Below are positions 53,137 through 61,863 of a stretch of 64,000 nt of DNA, in pieces. A model generated the notes under the pieces. That model searched no databases. It saw nothing but the letters and a program-made list of their open reading frames with translations, and was not told the origin of the DNA. Location of the stretch: the NCBI RefSeq assembly GCF_025399835.1, contig NZ_JAODVR010000002.1:496001-560000 (forward strand). The letters are read 5' to 3'. The number at the start of each line of letters is the position of its first letter. The stretch's first letter is position 1. Made by a program: the position numbers and the translations under genes. Source of the stretch: Haloarchaeobius sp. HME9146 (GTDB taxonomy: Archaea; Halobacteriota; Halobacteria; Halobacteriales; Natrialbaceae).

Positions 53137-53448
53137 ATGCAAGATCTAAGTGGATTCCAGCGAGATCTCCTCTACGTTATCGCCAGTCTCGACCGGCCAC
53201 ACGGTTTGGCCATCAAGCGAGAGCTGGAGCGGTACTACGGCAAGCGCATCAACGAGGGTCGGTTGTATCCGAACCTCGATGTGCTCGTCGAAGAGGACCT
53301 CGTCCGGAAAGGACAGAAGGACCGCAGAACGAACTACTACGAGCTGACACGGACGGGAGTCGATGACCTGTTGGCGCGACACACCTGGGAGGAAACCAAA
53401 CTAAAGAACGTGGCCGAGTTCGAAGGCAAGGAAGCAAAGACACAGTGA
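53137..53448 (+). CDS. PadR family transcriptional regulator
   Basis: 103 residues. PadR winged helix: LSGFQRDLLYVIASLDRPHG, then INEGRLYPNLDVLVEEDLV and the wing DRRTNYYELTRTGVDDLLA. The dimerisation helix at the C-terminus is short. It is a repressor or activator of unknown target, divergent from the secreted protease, which is a reasonable candidate target (inference). A close paralogue lies at 54.1 kb. Confidence 0.9.
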   Translation: MQDLSGFQRDLLYVIASLDRPHGLAIKRELERYYGKRINEGRLYPNLDVLVEEDLVRKGQKDRRTNYYELTRTGVDDLLARHTWEETKLKNVAEFEGKEAKTQ

Positions 53449-54115
53449 ACGAGGACGTGTGGCGCGATACGTCGCCGCGCAGAGTCGCATCACCGCAATG
53501 AACGACGGAGTCCTGGCAGTGGGCGGCCCGACCACCACCCCTGCCCGGGCTCTATTTCCGCATCCACGGCGTCCCGGCTGTTCCTCGATTCGATAGTCTC
53601 GACGAGCGAGTGCCGACCACGAAGAGAGTACGGAACGGGTACTCCCGAGCCCAGGGTTCGTCAATCGTCGACCAAGCAGTTCGCGAGAACCTTCGTGGCG
53701 AACTAAATAGAGGACTAAATACCTCAGCATTGCACAGAATTGTTCAATAAACTACAGAGTTCGAAACGAAACTCGGTGTGTAGTTGATTTTGTAACGACG
53801 AATGTCGAAGAATCATGCGATTCCCCAGCGGTCCCGAACCGAGTTCTTTTAAACCCCTCGCCCATGACGGTTGTGTAACCGACCGCGCTGCGCCGCACGA
53901 CGATTTCCCACGAATAGGTGGGGGAAACCGCTGCGGGCATCGATATCTTACCGATTCCCAGATATCCATCCGCGATTACCTCTCCACGGAACTATTCAAC
54001 TCCAGACAGACAAGAGTTTCCTGAAACCGGTCAACGGAGATTATGATAAAAGCAATCTCTGGAAATTGGCTCAATAATCAAAACACTCATTTCCCCCCGA
54101 TACTTTTCCCCATTC
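53449..54115. other. Intergenic region between the PadR paralogues
   Basis: About 670 bp, AT-richer after 53700, with no supported gene. Confidence 0.4.
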
Positions 54116-54409
54116 ATGTACGACCTGACTGGATTCCAGCGGGATCTGTTGTACGTCATCGCAGGGCTCGACGAACCACACGGGCTCGCGATCAAGGATG
54201 AGCTCGAGAACTACTACGAATCAGAGATTCACCACGGGCGACTCTACCCCAACCTCGACACCCTCGTCGACAAGGGTCTCGTCGAGAAGGGTGAACTCGA
54301 CCGTCGTACCAACTTCTACACGCTGACGCGCCGCGGTCGCCGCGAGATCGACGCGCGCCAGGAGTGGGAAGCACAGTACCTCGACGAACTCGCACAGGCT
54401 GAAGCATAA
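54116..54409 (+). CDS. PadR family transcriptional regulator
   Basis: 97 residues. It shares LTGFQRDLLYVIAGLDEPHG, GRLYPNLDTLVDKGLVEKG and DRRTNFYTLTRRGRREIDAR with the PadR at 53.1 kb. The pair arose by duplication. It is convergent with the helicase gene. The acidic C-terminal helix (WEAQYLDELAQAEA) likely dimerises. Confidence 0.9.
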   Translation: MYDLTGFQRDLLYVIAGLDEPHGLAIKDELENYYESEIHHGRLYPNLDTLVDKGLVEKGELDRRTNFYTLTRRGRREIDARQEWEAQYLDELAQAEA

Positions 54410-54623
54410 CGTCGTACATCCGGTCCCGCTGCCGACAGACAGCACGAGGGACCCGGTAACTCGCTTCGACTGACGAAGTGCGGCGCGCACGCGTCGCAAG
54501 GCACCCCCGGCATTTTTCGGTGAAATCGCGCCCGAGCGCTGCGGCTGTGGAAGTGAGTAGTCGTCTGAGAACCCCACACAGCTCACACTGTGTACACAGT
54601 GTAGAATGTCTAGACTGTGCTTG

Positions 54624-57083
54624 TTAACTCTCTCCAGGCTCGGAGACACGACCGAGTCTGTCGAGAAGTTCGGAGAGTACATCCACCGCCGCGTCGGTGT
54701 GCAGGGGGTCGTTATCGCTCCCGCACTGGCTGTCCATCACGCAGGAGGGACAGCCGCGAGTCCCCTTGCAAGAACATCCGTCGATGCGGTTCCGGGTGGT
54801 CGTCGCGAGCGTCTCGACCACCTCGTAGATGGCCTTCGAGAATCCGAGCCCGCCGGAGACGCCGTCGTAGATGAACCACGTCGGTTTCCCCGTCTCGGGG
54901 TGCTGGCTGACCGAGAGCCCGCCGAGGTCGGACTTGTCCATCCGGAGTTCGAGCGGGGCGAGTTTTATCATCCCGTGCTCCGCGGCGTGAAGGCCACCCA
55001 TGAATATCTGGTCGATTTCTGAACCGGGCAGGTCGTCGACGGTCTGTGCGTCGCGGTCGGCCTCGGCGTCGTCATCCTCGCCGTCCTCGCCGAAGACGAC
55101 GCGCTCGACACACGCTTCGCGCATCCCCTGTGGAAGTTCGACCCACATGAGCTGGGTTCGCATCGACAACGGGCCGAGGCCCGTCGGCCGAAGTGGCTGG
55201 GTGATCTCCCCGGATTCGATGTCGCGGCGACGGAAGTGGCTGTAGTGGACGTCCACCAGCCCGGTTCCCCAGCAGACCCGCCAGCCGTTGCCGAGGTCGC
55301 GCGAGCGCTCTTCCTCGAGGTCGTGGATGTCGATATCCGAGAGCGTCTCCGAGTACTCGTTCGTGTGGACTGACTGGAGTTCGACGTAGGGGTTTGGACG
55401 GTCCTCCTCGAAGGCGACGACCTCGTACTCGACGCCCGAGTGGAGCACGAGTGCCCCTTTGTGGAACTCGCGGTAGGCGCGCTCCTTGTCGATTGGCTCC
55501 ATGTCGATGTCGCCGTCGCGGCGGCGCACGTCGAACTGCGTCCCGCCGGTGTTGTACATCGAGATGTCCATCTGCGGGCGCGGCCCACCGTTGTAGGTGA
55601 CGCCGTGGTCGAGGTCGCCGACGAGTTCGCCGGCGTCCTTGAACATCTCGACGGCGCGGTCGAGGCGCTCGCCGTCGAACCACTGGCGGTCCCCGGTCGT
55701 GAGCGGGAGTTCGTGGGCGGCACACCGGACGTGCTGGGCGTACACCGGGTTGTTCTCGAGGCCGACCACGGCGTCCTCGACGTTGTCGCCCAGCAGGTAC
55801 GCAGGCTCGTCGAGGATGTACTGGTCGATGGCGTCGGCCCGGGCGACGAGCACGGAGAGTGCGTCGGAATCCCCCCGTCCGGAGCGCCCGAGCTGCTGCC
55901 AGAACGACTGCCTGGTTCCCGGGTAGCCGGTCAGAACCGTCGCGTCGACGCTCCCGATGTCGATGCCGAGTTCCAGCGCGTTCGTCGAGATGACCGCGTC
56001 GAGGTTCCCGGACTTGAGTTCGTACTCGGTTCCCCGACGGGTCTGCTTGCCGTGGCCGGCGTGGTACGGTTCGACCGAGAGGTAGCCCGACAGCGGATGC
56101 TTTCTGGCCGCGTCGACGGCCTGTTTCGCGCCGATTTCGGTCCCCTGGCGCGACCGGGTGAACGTCAGGGTCTGGATGCCGTGCAGGCCGAGGTGGGCCG
56201 TGAGCGAGGCAGCCTGATCGCCAGCGCTGGCCCGGGCCTGCTTGTACTCCTCGAGGTCGGCATCTTCTGGTAAGGCATCGGTGTCAAGCGGCGGGTTCCA
56301 GAACACGATGTCCCGGCGGCCGTGCGGGCTGCCGTCTTCCGCGACGACCGAGAAGGGCGCGCCGGTGAGTCGCTCTGAGTGCTCGGCCGGATTCCCGATG
56401 GTCGCGCTCGTGCAGACGAGTTGCGGGTCGCTGTCGTTGTGATCGAGCACGCGCCGGAGCCGCCTGATGGTCCATGCGACGTGCATCCCGTGGACGCCGG
56501 TGTAGGTGTGGGACTCGTCGACGACGAGGAGCGAGCAGTCGGCATAGAAGTCGTGCCAGCGCCGGTGGTGGCCGAGGTAGACGTTCACGCCGGCGAAGTT
56601 CGTGATTATCACGTCAGCGTTCTCGCGGATGTGCTTGCGCCGGTCCTGTGGCGTGTCCCCGTCGTACACCGCGACGGTCAGGTCGAGCCCGAGGTCGTCG
56701 AACAGGTCCGAGAGCTGCTGTTCCTGGTCGCGAGAGAGCGCCTTGGTCGGATAGACGAGCAGCGCCGTGGAGTCAGGGTCGTCGAGGTAGTTCCGCGCTA
56801 TCTGCAGGGCGTACACCCACGTCTTCCCGGAAGAGGTCGAGGTCGCCACGCAGACGTTCTCCCCGTCGGCGAGGTGGTCCAGCGCCTCGGCCTGATGAGT
56901 GTACGGGTCGAAGGGGAGTTGCCGGGCGAGCTGTGGGCGGAGTACCTCGCCGGCGGAGACGCGCTGGGCCTCCCGGGCGTCCTGCGTCGCGACGTGGACG
57001 ATCTGGTCGTCGTATCGAGGGAAAGAATCCGCCAGGGTTCGGCCGGTGATGGGCAGGTCGCGCTGTGGCGTGTCGGAGCTCAT
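54624..57083 (-). CDS. DEAD-box helicase with C-terminal Cys cluster (MrfA/Hrq1-like)
   Basis: 819 residues. The SF2 helicase core has Walker A ATSTSSGKTW, motif II VVDESHTY and motif III CTSATIGNP. Motifs IV-VI follow (ALELGIDIGSVDATVLTGYP, QQLGRSGRG). The C-terminal DUF1998-type region ends in a Cys cluster (CSCKGTRGCPSC, then CG), as in MrfA/Hrq1 helicases. In bacteria MrfA works with the exonuclease MrfB to repair crosslinked or mitomycin-damaged DNA. The RNase H-fold gene just upstream fits the same pairing. Confidence 0.9.
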   Translation of the reverse strand: MSSDTPQRDLPITGRTLADSFPRYDDQIVHVATQDAREAQRVSAGEVLRPQLARQLPFDPYTHQAEALDHLADGENVCVATSTSSGKTWVYALQIARNYLDDPDSTALLVYPTKALSRDQEQQLSDLFDDLGLDLTVAVYDGDTPQDRRKHIRENADVIITNFAGVNVYLGHHRRWHDFYADCSLLVVDESHTYTGVHGMHVAWTIRRLRRVLDHNDSDPQLVCTSATIGNPAEHSERLTGAPFSVVAEDGSPHGRRDIVFWNPPLDTDALPEDADLEEYKQARASAGDQAASLTAHLGLHGIQTLTFTRSRQGTEIGAKQAVDAARKHPLSGYLSVEPYHAGHGKQTRRGTEYELKSGNLDAVISTNALELGIDIGSVDATVLTGYPGTRQSFWQQLGRSGRGDSDALSVLVARADAIDQYILDEPAYLLGDNVEDAVVGLENNPVYAQHVRCAAHELPLTTGDRQWFDGERLDRAVEMFKDAGELVGDLDHGVTYNGGPRPQMDISMYNTGGTQFDVRRRDGDIDMEPIDKERAYREFHKGALVLHSGVEYEVVAFEEDRPNPYVELQSVHTNEYSETLSDIDIHDLEEERSRDLGNGWRVCWGTGLVDVHYSHFRRRDIESGEITQPLRPTGLGPLSMRTQLMWVELPQGMREACVERVVFGEDGEDDDAEADRDAQTVDDLPGSEIDQIFMGGLHAAEHGMIKLAPLELRMDKSDLGGLSVSQHPETGKPTWFIYDGVSGGLGFSKAIYEVVETLATTTRNRIDGCSCKGTRGCPSCVMDSQCGSDNDPLHTDAAVDVLSELLDRLGRVSEPGES

Positions 57084-57136
57084 CGGGGGTGGTTGTCGGG
57101 TCTTGGCCGCGCTGTGTCTTCAACGCTCGCACGTCA

Positions 57137-57214
57137 GGCAGGCAGGACTGCACGCCAGGCAGGACCGCAGGGCAGGCAGGACCGCAGGGCAGGCAGGACT
57201 GCACGCCAGGCAAT
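57137..57214. repeat. Four 17-bp tandem repeats between exonuclease and helicase genes
   Basis: Units of GGCAGGCAGGACYGCAS at 57137, 57154, 57171 and 57188, then a partial unit. The 17-bp period is not a multiple of three, so it is not coding. It lies upstream of the helicase start and could affect its expression. Confidence 0.8.
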
Positions 57215-57235
57215 ACCGTCGCAGAAACACGACAC

Positions 57236-58672
57236 CTACCAGTCCGAGAGCGACCCCTGGGTCCCGGTGTCGCGCGATTCGGAGCGACCGGTTCCAGCGA
57301 GTCGGTTCGCGTCGGTGAGCGCGTCGTAGATGTGCGCGAGTGCCCGGACGTCGTCCTCGCAGTAGGCTTCGAACGAATCCCACTCGGGCGTGACTTCGTC
57401 CGGGGACGCGACCCACTCGCGGTAACGCCGGGCGACCGTCGCCCCGGTCAGCCCGGTTTCGTCCCCGGGCCAGTCGAGCGCCCCCGCCACGTCTTCCAGC
57501 CGGTTCGTGAGTCCCGGGAGGACCGCGTTCTCGTCTTTGACCGCCCACCGGTACGGGTCGAAGCGGTAGGTGGAGGTCCAGACGTCGCGGTAGCCCGAGC
57601 AGTGTTCGACGACCTGGTCGTGGATGGCCCCGAAGTCGAAGTTCCAGCCGTTGTACGCGACGACCGGCCGGCCCCGGGCATTCGCGGCCAGCCAGGACAT
57701 GAACGCCTCGATGGGTTCGCCCGGAGCCTCGGGGTCGCGCTGGCGGAAGCTCATGTAGTTCCCCGTGGTCGGGTCGAGGACACCGATGAGCCAGATGACG
57801 CTCGGGGCGAGCCCGTCAGTCTCCACGTCGATGAACACCGGCTCACCGTCGGGGAGCGATGCGTCGCCGGTTCGCACAACGGAACCCTCGACCATCGCGG
57901 TGGCCGTGTCGACGATTTTCCCGGCGACCGAGTGCCCGAACCCATCGAGTTCCGCGAGGTCGTCCGGTGCTGCCGCCGCCACCTCATCGCGGGTTCGATA
58001 GCCAGCTCGACGCAGTGCATTGGCCCGGGTCTCCCCGACGCCGGACAGTGCGCGCAGCCCCAGCCGGCTGGTGGAGAGCGTCTTGACCGAGACGGTCCCG
58101 TCCGGGTACAGGTCGAGACACGCGACCGCGTCGTCGTCCGCGGTCCCTGCGCCGTGGACCGTCAGGTCCTCTCCTCCTGACCCCGCCCCATCCCACTCTC
58201 GTCGGTAGTCGCTAGGGAGTCCTCCAGAGATGTGGGTGTACGAGCCTGAGACTCCGGCCAGGGCGGCTTCGTACGCCTCGCGGCCGTCCAGGGCGGCCGA
58301 GAGGGTGGTCGTATCGACCGACACATCGAGCAGGTTGCTCACGACGAAGGTCTCCGTCGTGGGGTCGATGTCGCCTGCGCGTTCGCGCTCCGGAAGCGTC
58401 CGGAGCGTCTCGTGGTCGGGGGCGACGAAGAGGTCGACACCGCCGACCACGCAAGGACCCCCCTCGTGGGAGGGGTCACCTGGAATCAACAGCGGCCGGT
58501 CGTCAGCCGTGACGACCAGTGCCGCCTGTGCGCGCCGATCCGGCGACTCGCCGGTGAGGAACACCGCATCGGGGTCAAAGTGCTCGAAGGGGTCCCGCAG
58601 GGCGTCGTCGGGAGCGTCGGCGACGAATCGTGGCGGGAGTGCGAGCACCCGGGCCGGATCGGCACGCGGCAT
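57236..58672 (-). CDS. RNase H-fold DEDD exonuclease with HhH domain (MrfB/YprB-like)
   Basis: 478 residues. The N-terminal unknown part has the family-like SGSYTHISGGLPSDYRREWD. A helix-hairpin-helix region follows (LGLRALSGVGETRANALRRA). The C-terminal DEDD exonuclease domain has Asp/Glu in FIDVETDG, Asp in AYNGWNFDFGAIHD and a final Asp in YCEDDVRALAHIY. Placement directly upstream of the helicase on the same strand supports a MrfA-MrfB-like repair pair. A direct orthologue relation is not proven. Confidence 0.85.
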   Translation of the reverse strand: MPRADPARVLALPPRFVADAPDDALRDPFEHFDPDAVFLTGESPDRRAQAALVVTADDRPLLIPGDPSHEGGPCVVGGVDLFVAPDHETLRTLPERERAGDIDPTTETFVVSNLLDVSVDTTTLSAALDGREAYEAALAGVSGSYTHISGGLPSDYRREWDGAGSGGEDLTVHGAGTADDDAVACLDLYPDGTVSVKTLSTSRLGLRALSGVGETRANALRRAGYRTRDEVAAAAPDDLAELDGFGHSVAGKIVDTATAMVEGSVVRTGDASLPDGEPVFIDVETDGLAPSVIWLIGVLDPTTGNYMSFRQRDPEAPGEPIEAFMSWLAANARGRPVVAYNGWNFDFGAIHDQVVEHCSGYRDVWTSTYRFDPYRWAVKDENAVLPGLTNRLEDVAGALDWPGDETGLTGATVARRYREWVASPDEVTPEWDSFEAYCEDDVRALAHIYDALTDANRLAGTGRSESRDTGTQGSLSDW

Positions 58673-58684
58673 GTGGGTCAGTCG

Positions 58685-59401
58685 TCACGCCGTCGGCAAG
58701 AGGGTATCGACGGCGGTACGGAGTCGGCTGGAAAGCGAGGCGAATGCACTTTCCGGTTTCTCGCTGGTTGGTCTGCGTACGAACCGGCCACGGACGAACG
58801 GTGTTACCAACGGGAGCGAGGAGTCCAGCCGCTCGAACTCGACGGTCTCGAACCGGTCGTCCGCGAGCAGTCGGTCGCCGCTGTCGCGGTCGAGGTGACA
58901 GCCCGCGGCGACCCGTTTCCACACCGGCGTCGCGGCCGACTGCAGCGAGCCTTTCGCGCCCGACGCATGGACGTGCTCGAGGATGCGTAACTCACCACCG
59001 GGTTTCAGCACGCGCGCCAGTTCGTCGATGCTCGCTTCGAGGTCGCCGACCGTACACAGCACCAGCGAAACGACGGCCACGTCGATGGAGTCGTCCTCGA
59101 AGGGCAGCGATTCCGCGCCGGCATCGTAGATGGTCACGTCCAGCCCGCACTCCCTGGCGCGGGATGCGGCTCGCCGGCGCATGTGGCGATCTGGCTCGAT
59201 GGCGGAGAAGTTCTGTGCAGTGCTCCCGTCGGTCTGTGCCGAGGCGTAGTACGGGAACATCGCTCCCGTCCCGGTTCCGACGTCGAGAACGTGGCCGCGG
59301 AGGTCACTCGCCAGCCACTCGCGGTGCGGGGCGAACGACGCCTCCGCTGGCTTCGTCAGTGGGTCGTAGACCGCTGCGAACAGTGGATGGTCGTCGCTCA
59401 T
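58685..59401 (-). CDS. Class I SAM-dependent methyltransferase
   Basis: 238 residues. Motif I VLDVGTGTGAMFPYYA, then SAIEPDRHMRRRA, motif II-IV SIDVAVVSLVLCTVGDLEAS and LARVLKPGGELRILEHVHAS. This is the UbiE/Coq5-like Methyltransf_11 pattern. Substrate unknown, possibly a quinone or lipid. The start was placed at 59401 because family homology begins right after; the longer frame adds a Ser/Arg/Thr-rich segment. It is 12 nt upstream of the exonuclease gene on the same strand, so cotranscription is likely. Confidence 0.88.
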   Translation of the reverse strand: MSDDHPLFAAVYDPLTKPAEASFAPHREWLASDLRGHVLDVGTGTGAMFPYYASAQTDGSTAQNFSAIEPDRHMRRRAASRARECGLDVTIYDAGAESLPFEDDSIDVAVVSLVLCTVGDLEASIDELARVLKPGGELRILEHVHASGAKGSLQSAATPVWKRVAAGCHLDRDSGDRLLADDRFETVEFERLDSSLPLVTPFVRGRFVRRPTSEKPESAFASLSSRLRTAVDTLLPTA

Positions 59402-59498
59402 CTCGGAGTCGAGTGGACCTACGGGCCCGGGGGATAAAACACACCAGCAACCACCAACAACGTCGGCGATGACCGTCGGAGAGTTCGCAATCCGGCTG

Positions 59499-60308
59499 TT
59501 ATCCAGCTGATTGGGTATCGTACTGGAATCGCGTCGCGACGTAGTCGGACACGTCGGCCACGCGTTCGGAATCGAACGTCCAGAATCCCTCCCATTCGTT
59601 CCGACCCGTCTCGTAACAGACGAGGGCGGTGTTCTCGGTGGGGTCCGTCGGGTGTTCGTAGATGACGAACCACGAGCGGAGGAGTTCTTCGTCCCCCGCC
59701 GTACCGTGTGCGTGAATCGAAGACTCGGGCTCGGGCGACCAGTCCGGAACCCCGTAGATGTGGACGTCGAGGGCCGTCGAGGCGAGCTTGTCGTACACGT
59801 CACGGGTCCCGCGCTCGTCGTTGATGCGCGAGAGTTTCTGGAACCCGGAGTGGACGGTGCCGGCACCGGCGCGCCAGGCGCGTGCCTCGATGTACCGCGA
59901 CATCTCGATGAGGAGGAACTTCTGCTTGCGGGTGTCGGGGTACCCGACCACGGAGAACGGGGTGTCGGCGAGCGCGACCAGCGCGTCGGGTGTCTCGATC
60001 TCGTCGATGGTCCGCGACCCGGAGATGTACGTATCCGAGTTAACGAACAACACCGCGTTTCCGATGGAATTCAGCGAGGAGAACCCAGTATCGCCGGATT
60101 CGACCTGTGCTCCATCGACCTGTTCACCGTCCACGAGGACTCTATCGGAGGTGGGGTCCGTTTCGTCGGTCGACTCCGTGACGCGCACCGGTTGGTCCTC
60201 GAAGAGGTCCTCGAGCATATCCTGAACCAGGTCGACCTCGGTCCGGTTCACGACGGTCAGCGTTCGGTCTGTCTCGCCAAGGTCGTGAATGAACTCGAGG
60301 AGACTCAT
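59499..60308 (-). CDS. DICT sensory domain protein
   Basis: 269 residues. Contains SLLEFIHDLGETDRTLTVVN, LVALADTPFSVVGYPDTRKQ, IEARAWRAGAGTVHSGFQKL and the ending GFWTFDSERVADVSDYVATR. This is the haloarchaeal DICT pattern, a sensory domain linked to cyclic nucleotide and light/redox regulators. The start at 60308 was chosen at the family N-terminus; the longer frame runs through an ORB. It is the gene nearest to the left ORB cluster of the origin. Confidence 0.85.
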   Translation of the reverse strand: MSLLEFIHDLGETDRTLTVVNRTEVDLVQDMLEDLFEDQPVRVTESTDETDPTSDRVLVDGEQVDGAQVESGDTGFSSLNSIGNAVLFVNSDTYISGSRTIDEIETPDALVALADTPFSVVGYPDTRKQKFLLIEMSRYIEARAWRAGAGTVHSGFQKLSRINDERGTRDVYDKLASTALDVHIYGVPDWSPEPESSIHAHGTAGDEELLRSWFVIYEHPTDPTENTALVCYETGRNEWEGFWTFDSERVADVSDYVATRFQYDTQSAG

Positions 60309-60398
60309 GGAACATCCTCTGGAACCGGGGATAATAAGCATTCTCGCTAAGATGAATATCTTTCCAGACACGCAGTCCAAGAGTTCTGTCACGGGGGT

Positions 60399-60418
60399 AC
60401 ACCTCGTTTCCGGTGAAA
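60399..60418 (-). other. ORB L1
   Basis: ACACCTCGTTTCCGGTGAAA, reverse orientation. Confidence 0.85.
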
Positions 60419-60468
60419 TCGACCCGAGGTTCGACGGTTGGTGGGCTGCAGGATGGTCGTGGACAGAG

Positions 60469-60488
60469 ACACCACGTTTCCGGTGAAT
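60469..60488 (-). other. ORB L2
   Basis: ACACCACGTTTCCGGTGAAT, reverse orientation, one mismatch at the end. Confidence 0.83.
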
Positions 60489-60571
60489 CTCGCGAGATCG
60501 AATCACTGGAGTGTAGGGATTATGTCTCGTTCCTGGGACGCTGGGTTCCATAGCACACAGGGTCTCGGTGC

Positions 60572-60591
60572 ACACCGGGTTTCCGGTGAAA
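60572..60591 (-). other. ORB L3
   Basis: ACACCGGGTTTCCGGTGAAA, reverse orientation. Confidence 0.85.
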
Positions 60592-60618
60592 CTACGGATG
60601 GCTCAGTCGCCGCGGCGC

Positions 60619-60638
60619 ACACCGGGTTTCCGGTGAAA
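60619..60638 (-). other. ORB L4
   Basis: ACACCGGGTTTCCGGTGAAA, reverse orientation, 47 nt from L3. Confidence 0.85.
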
Positions 60639-60862
60639 TTTGCGGATGCTGTCGGGGCGAGACAGACGAATAGATCAAGGCTGACAGACCAGGACGTCGG
60701 TCGTCATCGTGTGGGGTGGGGTCGGGAGACATCTGGACTCGGAACCGGAGCTGGCCTCGGAGCTAAATCCGGAGCTGGTGACGAAGCTAAAATCGAAGCG
60801 AGGGTCGAAGATGGGGCTGTAGATGTCCTCAGCCCATAACCGGTGCTAGACACGGGAGACAG

Positions 60863-60882
60863 ACACCACGTTTCCGGTGAAA
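60863..60882 (-). other. ORB L5
   Basis: ACACCACGTTTCCGGTGAAA, reverse orientation. Confidence 0.85.
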
Positions 60883-60921
60883 CGCGGTGCGAACGAGGCG
60901 GCTCGATTGCGATGGTGATAC

Positions 60922-60941
60922 ACACCTCGTTTCCGGTGAAA
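60922..60941 (-). other. ORB L6
   Basis: ACACCTCGTTTCCGGTGAAA, reverse orientation. Confidence 0.85.
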
Positions 60942-61119
60942 CAGGTCACGGAGAAGCTGTCCAGTGGCCTTTTGGAGACGGTCGATTGGGTCGTCCCACA
61001 GTTCAATCCCAGTGATGCTGACGTCGGTGGTGGACGACTCGGAGAATGACTGAAAGAGTTGGTGAACGGACGGAGGTATTGACGGGGGTGTGGATGGGGT
61101 GGTTTGAATCGGGACACAC

Positions 61120-61139
61120 ACACCACGTTTCCGGTGAAA
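61120..61139 (-). other. ORB L7
   Basis: ACACCACGTTTCCGGTGAAA, reverse orientation, nearest to the AT-rich element. Confidence 0.85.
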
Positions 61140-61188
61140 CAGTGTTTGAGAGGGGGGTAGGGGCCCTAAGGACGGTTCTACAACTGTC

Positions 61189-61233
61189 GTTTTTCAGTTA
61201 ATTTTCTAGGATAGATTTATATAGTATACTATC
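61189..61233. other. AT-rich candidate DNA-unwinding element
   Basis: TTTTTCAGTTAATTTTCTAG followed by ATTTATATAGTATACTAT. It is the most AT-rich stretch in the origin region and marks the change of ORB orientation. Confidence 0.7.
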
Positions 61234-61631
61234 GAACAGTCCAGTGATTGACTCGCAAACTAGGTAGGTGAGCTATGCTCGCCGAGACGGAGGATGGCGA
61301 CAATCGAAACGAGGGTTCTACTGCAGTCGGTTAGTCCAGTTGAGCAAGTTCAGTCAAGGAGTTGGAAAGCTAGTCGATCAGTCGGGAGTGTAGTCGACCA
61401 GCTGGAAGCTCGGCCGAGTAGCTGAATCGACTCGATGGAACAGTATGAAGCAGCCTTCTCCCGTCTCGTTTCAGGGCTATTCCTCCTACTAAATCTGTTC
61501 GCCCCCGTGTCGGACTGTCTCCCTTCTCCCCCGTTTCAGACCGTTCCCTGTTGTCAGAGCGCTCTCTGTTGGTCGACTCACTGGCGAGAGTTCTGTGACA
61601 AACGACCGACGACCCATACCCTTTCTCGGGA

Positions 61632-61651
61632 TTTCACCGGAAACGTGGTGT
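61632..61651 (+). other. ORB R1
   Basis: TTTCACCGGAAACGTGGTGT, forward orientation. Confidence 0.85.
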
Positions 61652-61740
61652 GTGTCTCTGCGCACCGACCCCGACGCCACACCCGGGTAACATCACACAA
61701 CCACCGTTTCAACTGCACCCCTCCCCACCCTCTCGACCCA

Positions 61741-61760
61741 TTTCACCGGAAACCCGGTGT
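61741..61760 (+). other. ORB R2
   Basis: TTTCACCGGAAACCCGGTGT, forward orientation. Confidence 0.85.
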
Positions 61761-61834
61761 GTGTGTCTCACCACTCACCACCCACCCTCGACTGGCCCGA
61801 ATCTCGCGACGGGCATTGGGAAACAGCCAAGTCG

Positions 61835-61854
61835 TTTCACCGGAAACGTGGTGT
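61835..61854 (+). other. ORB R3, adjacent to orc1/cdc6 start
   Basis: TTTCACCGGAAACGTGGTGT; ends 9 nt before the Orc1/Cdc6 start codon, so initiator binding could repress its own gene. Confidence 0.85.
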
Positions 61855-61863
61855 CCAAGCAAG

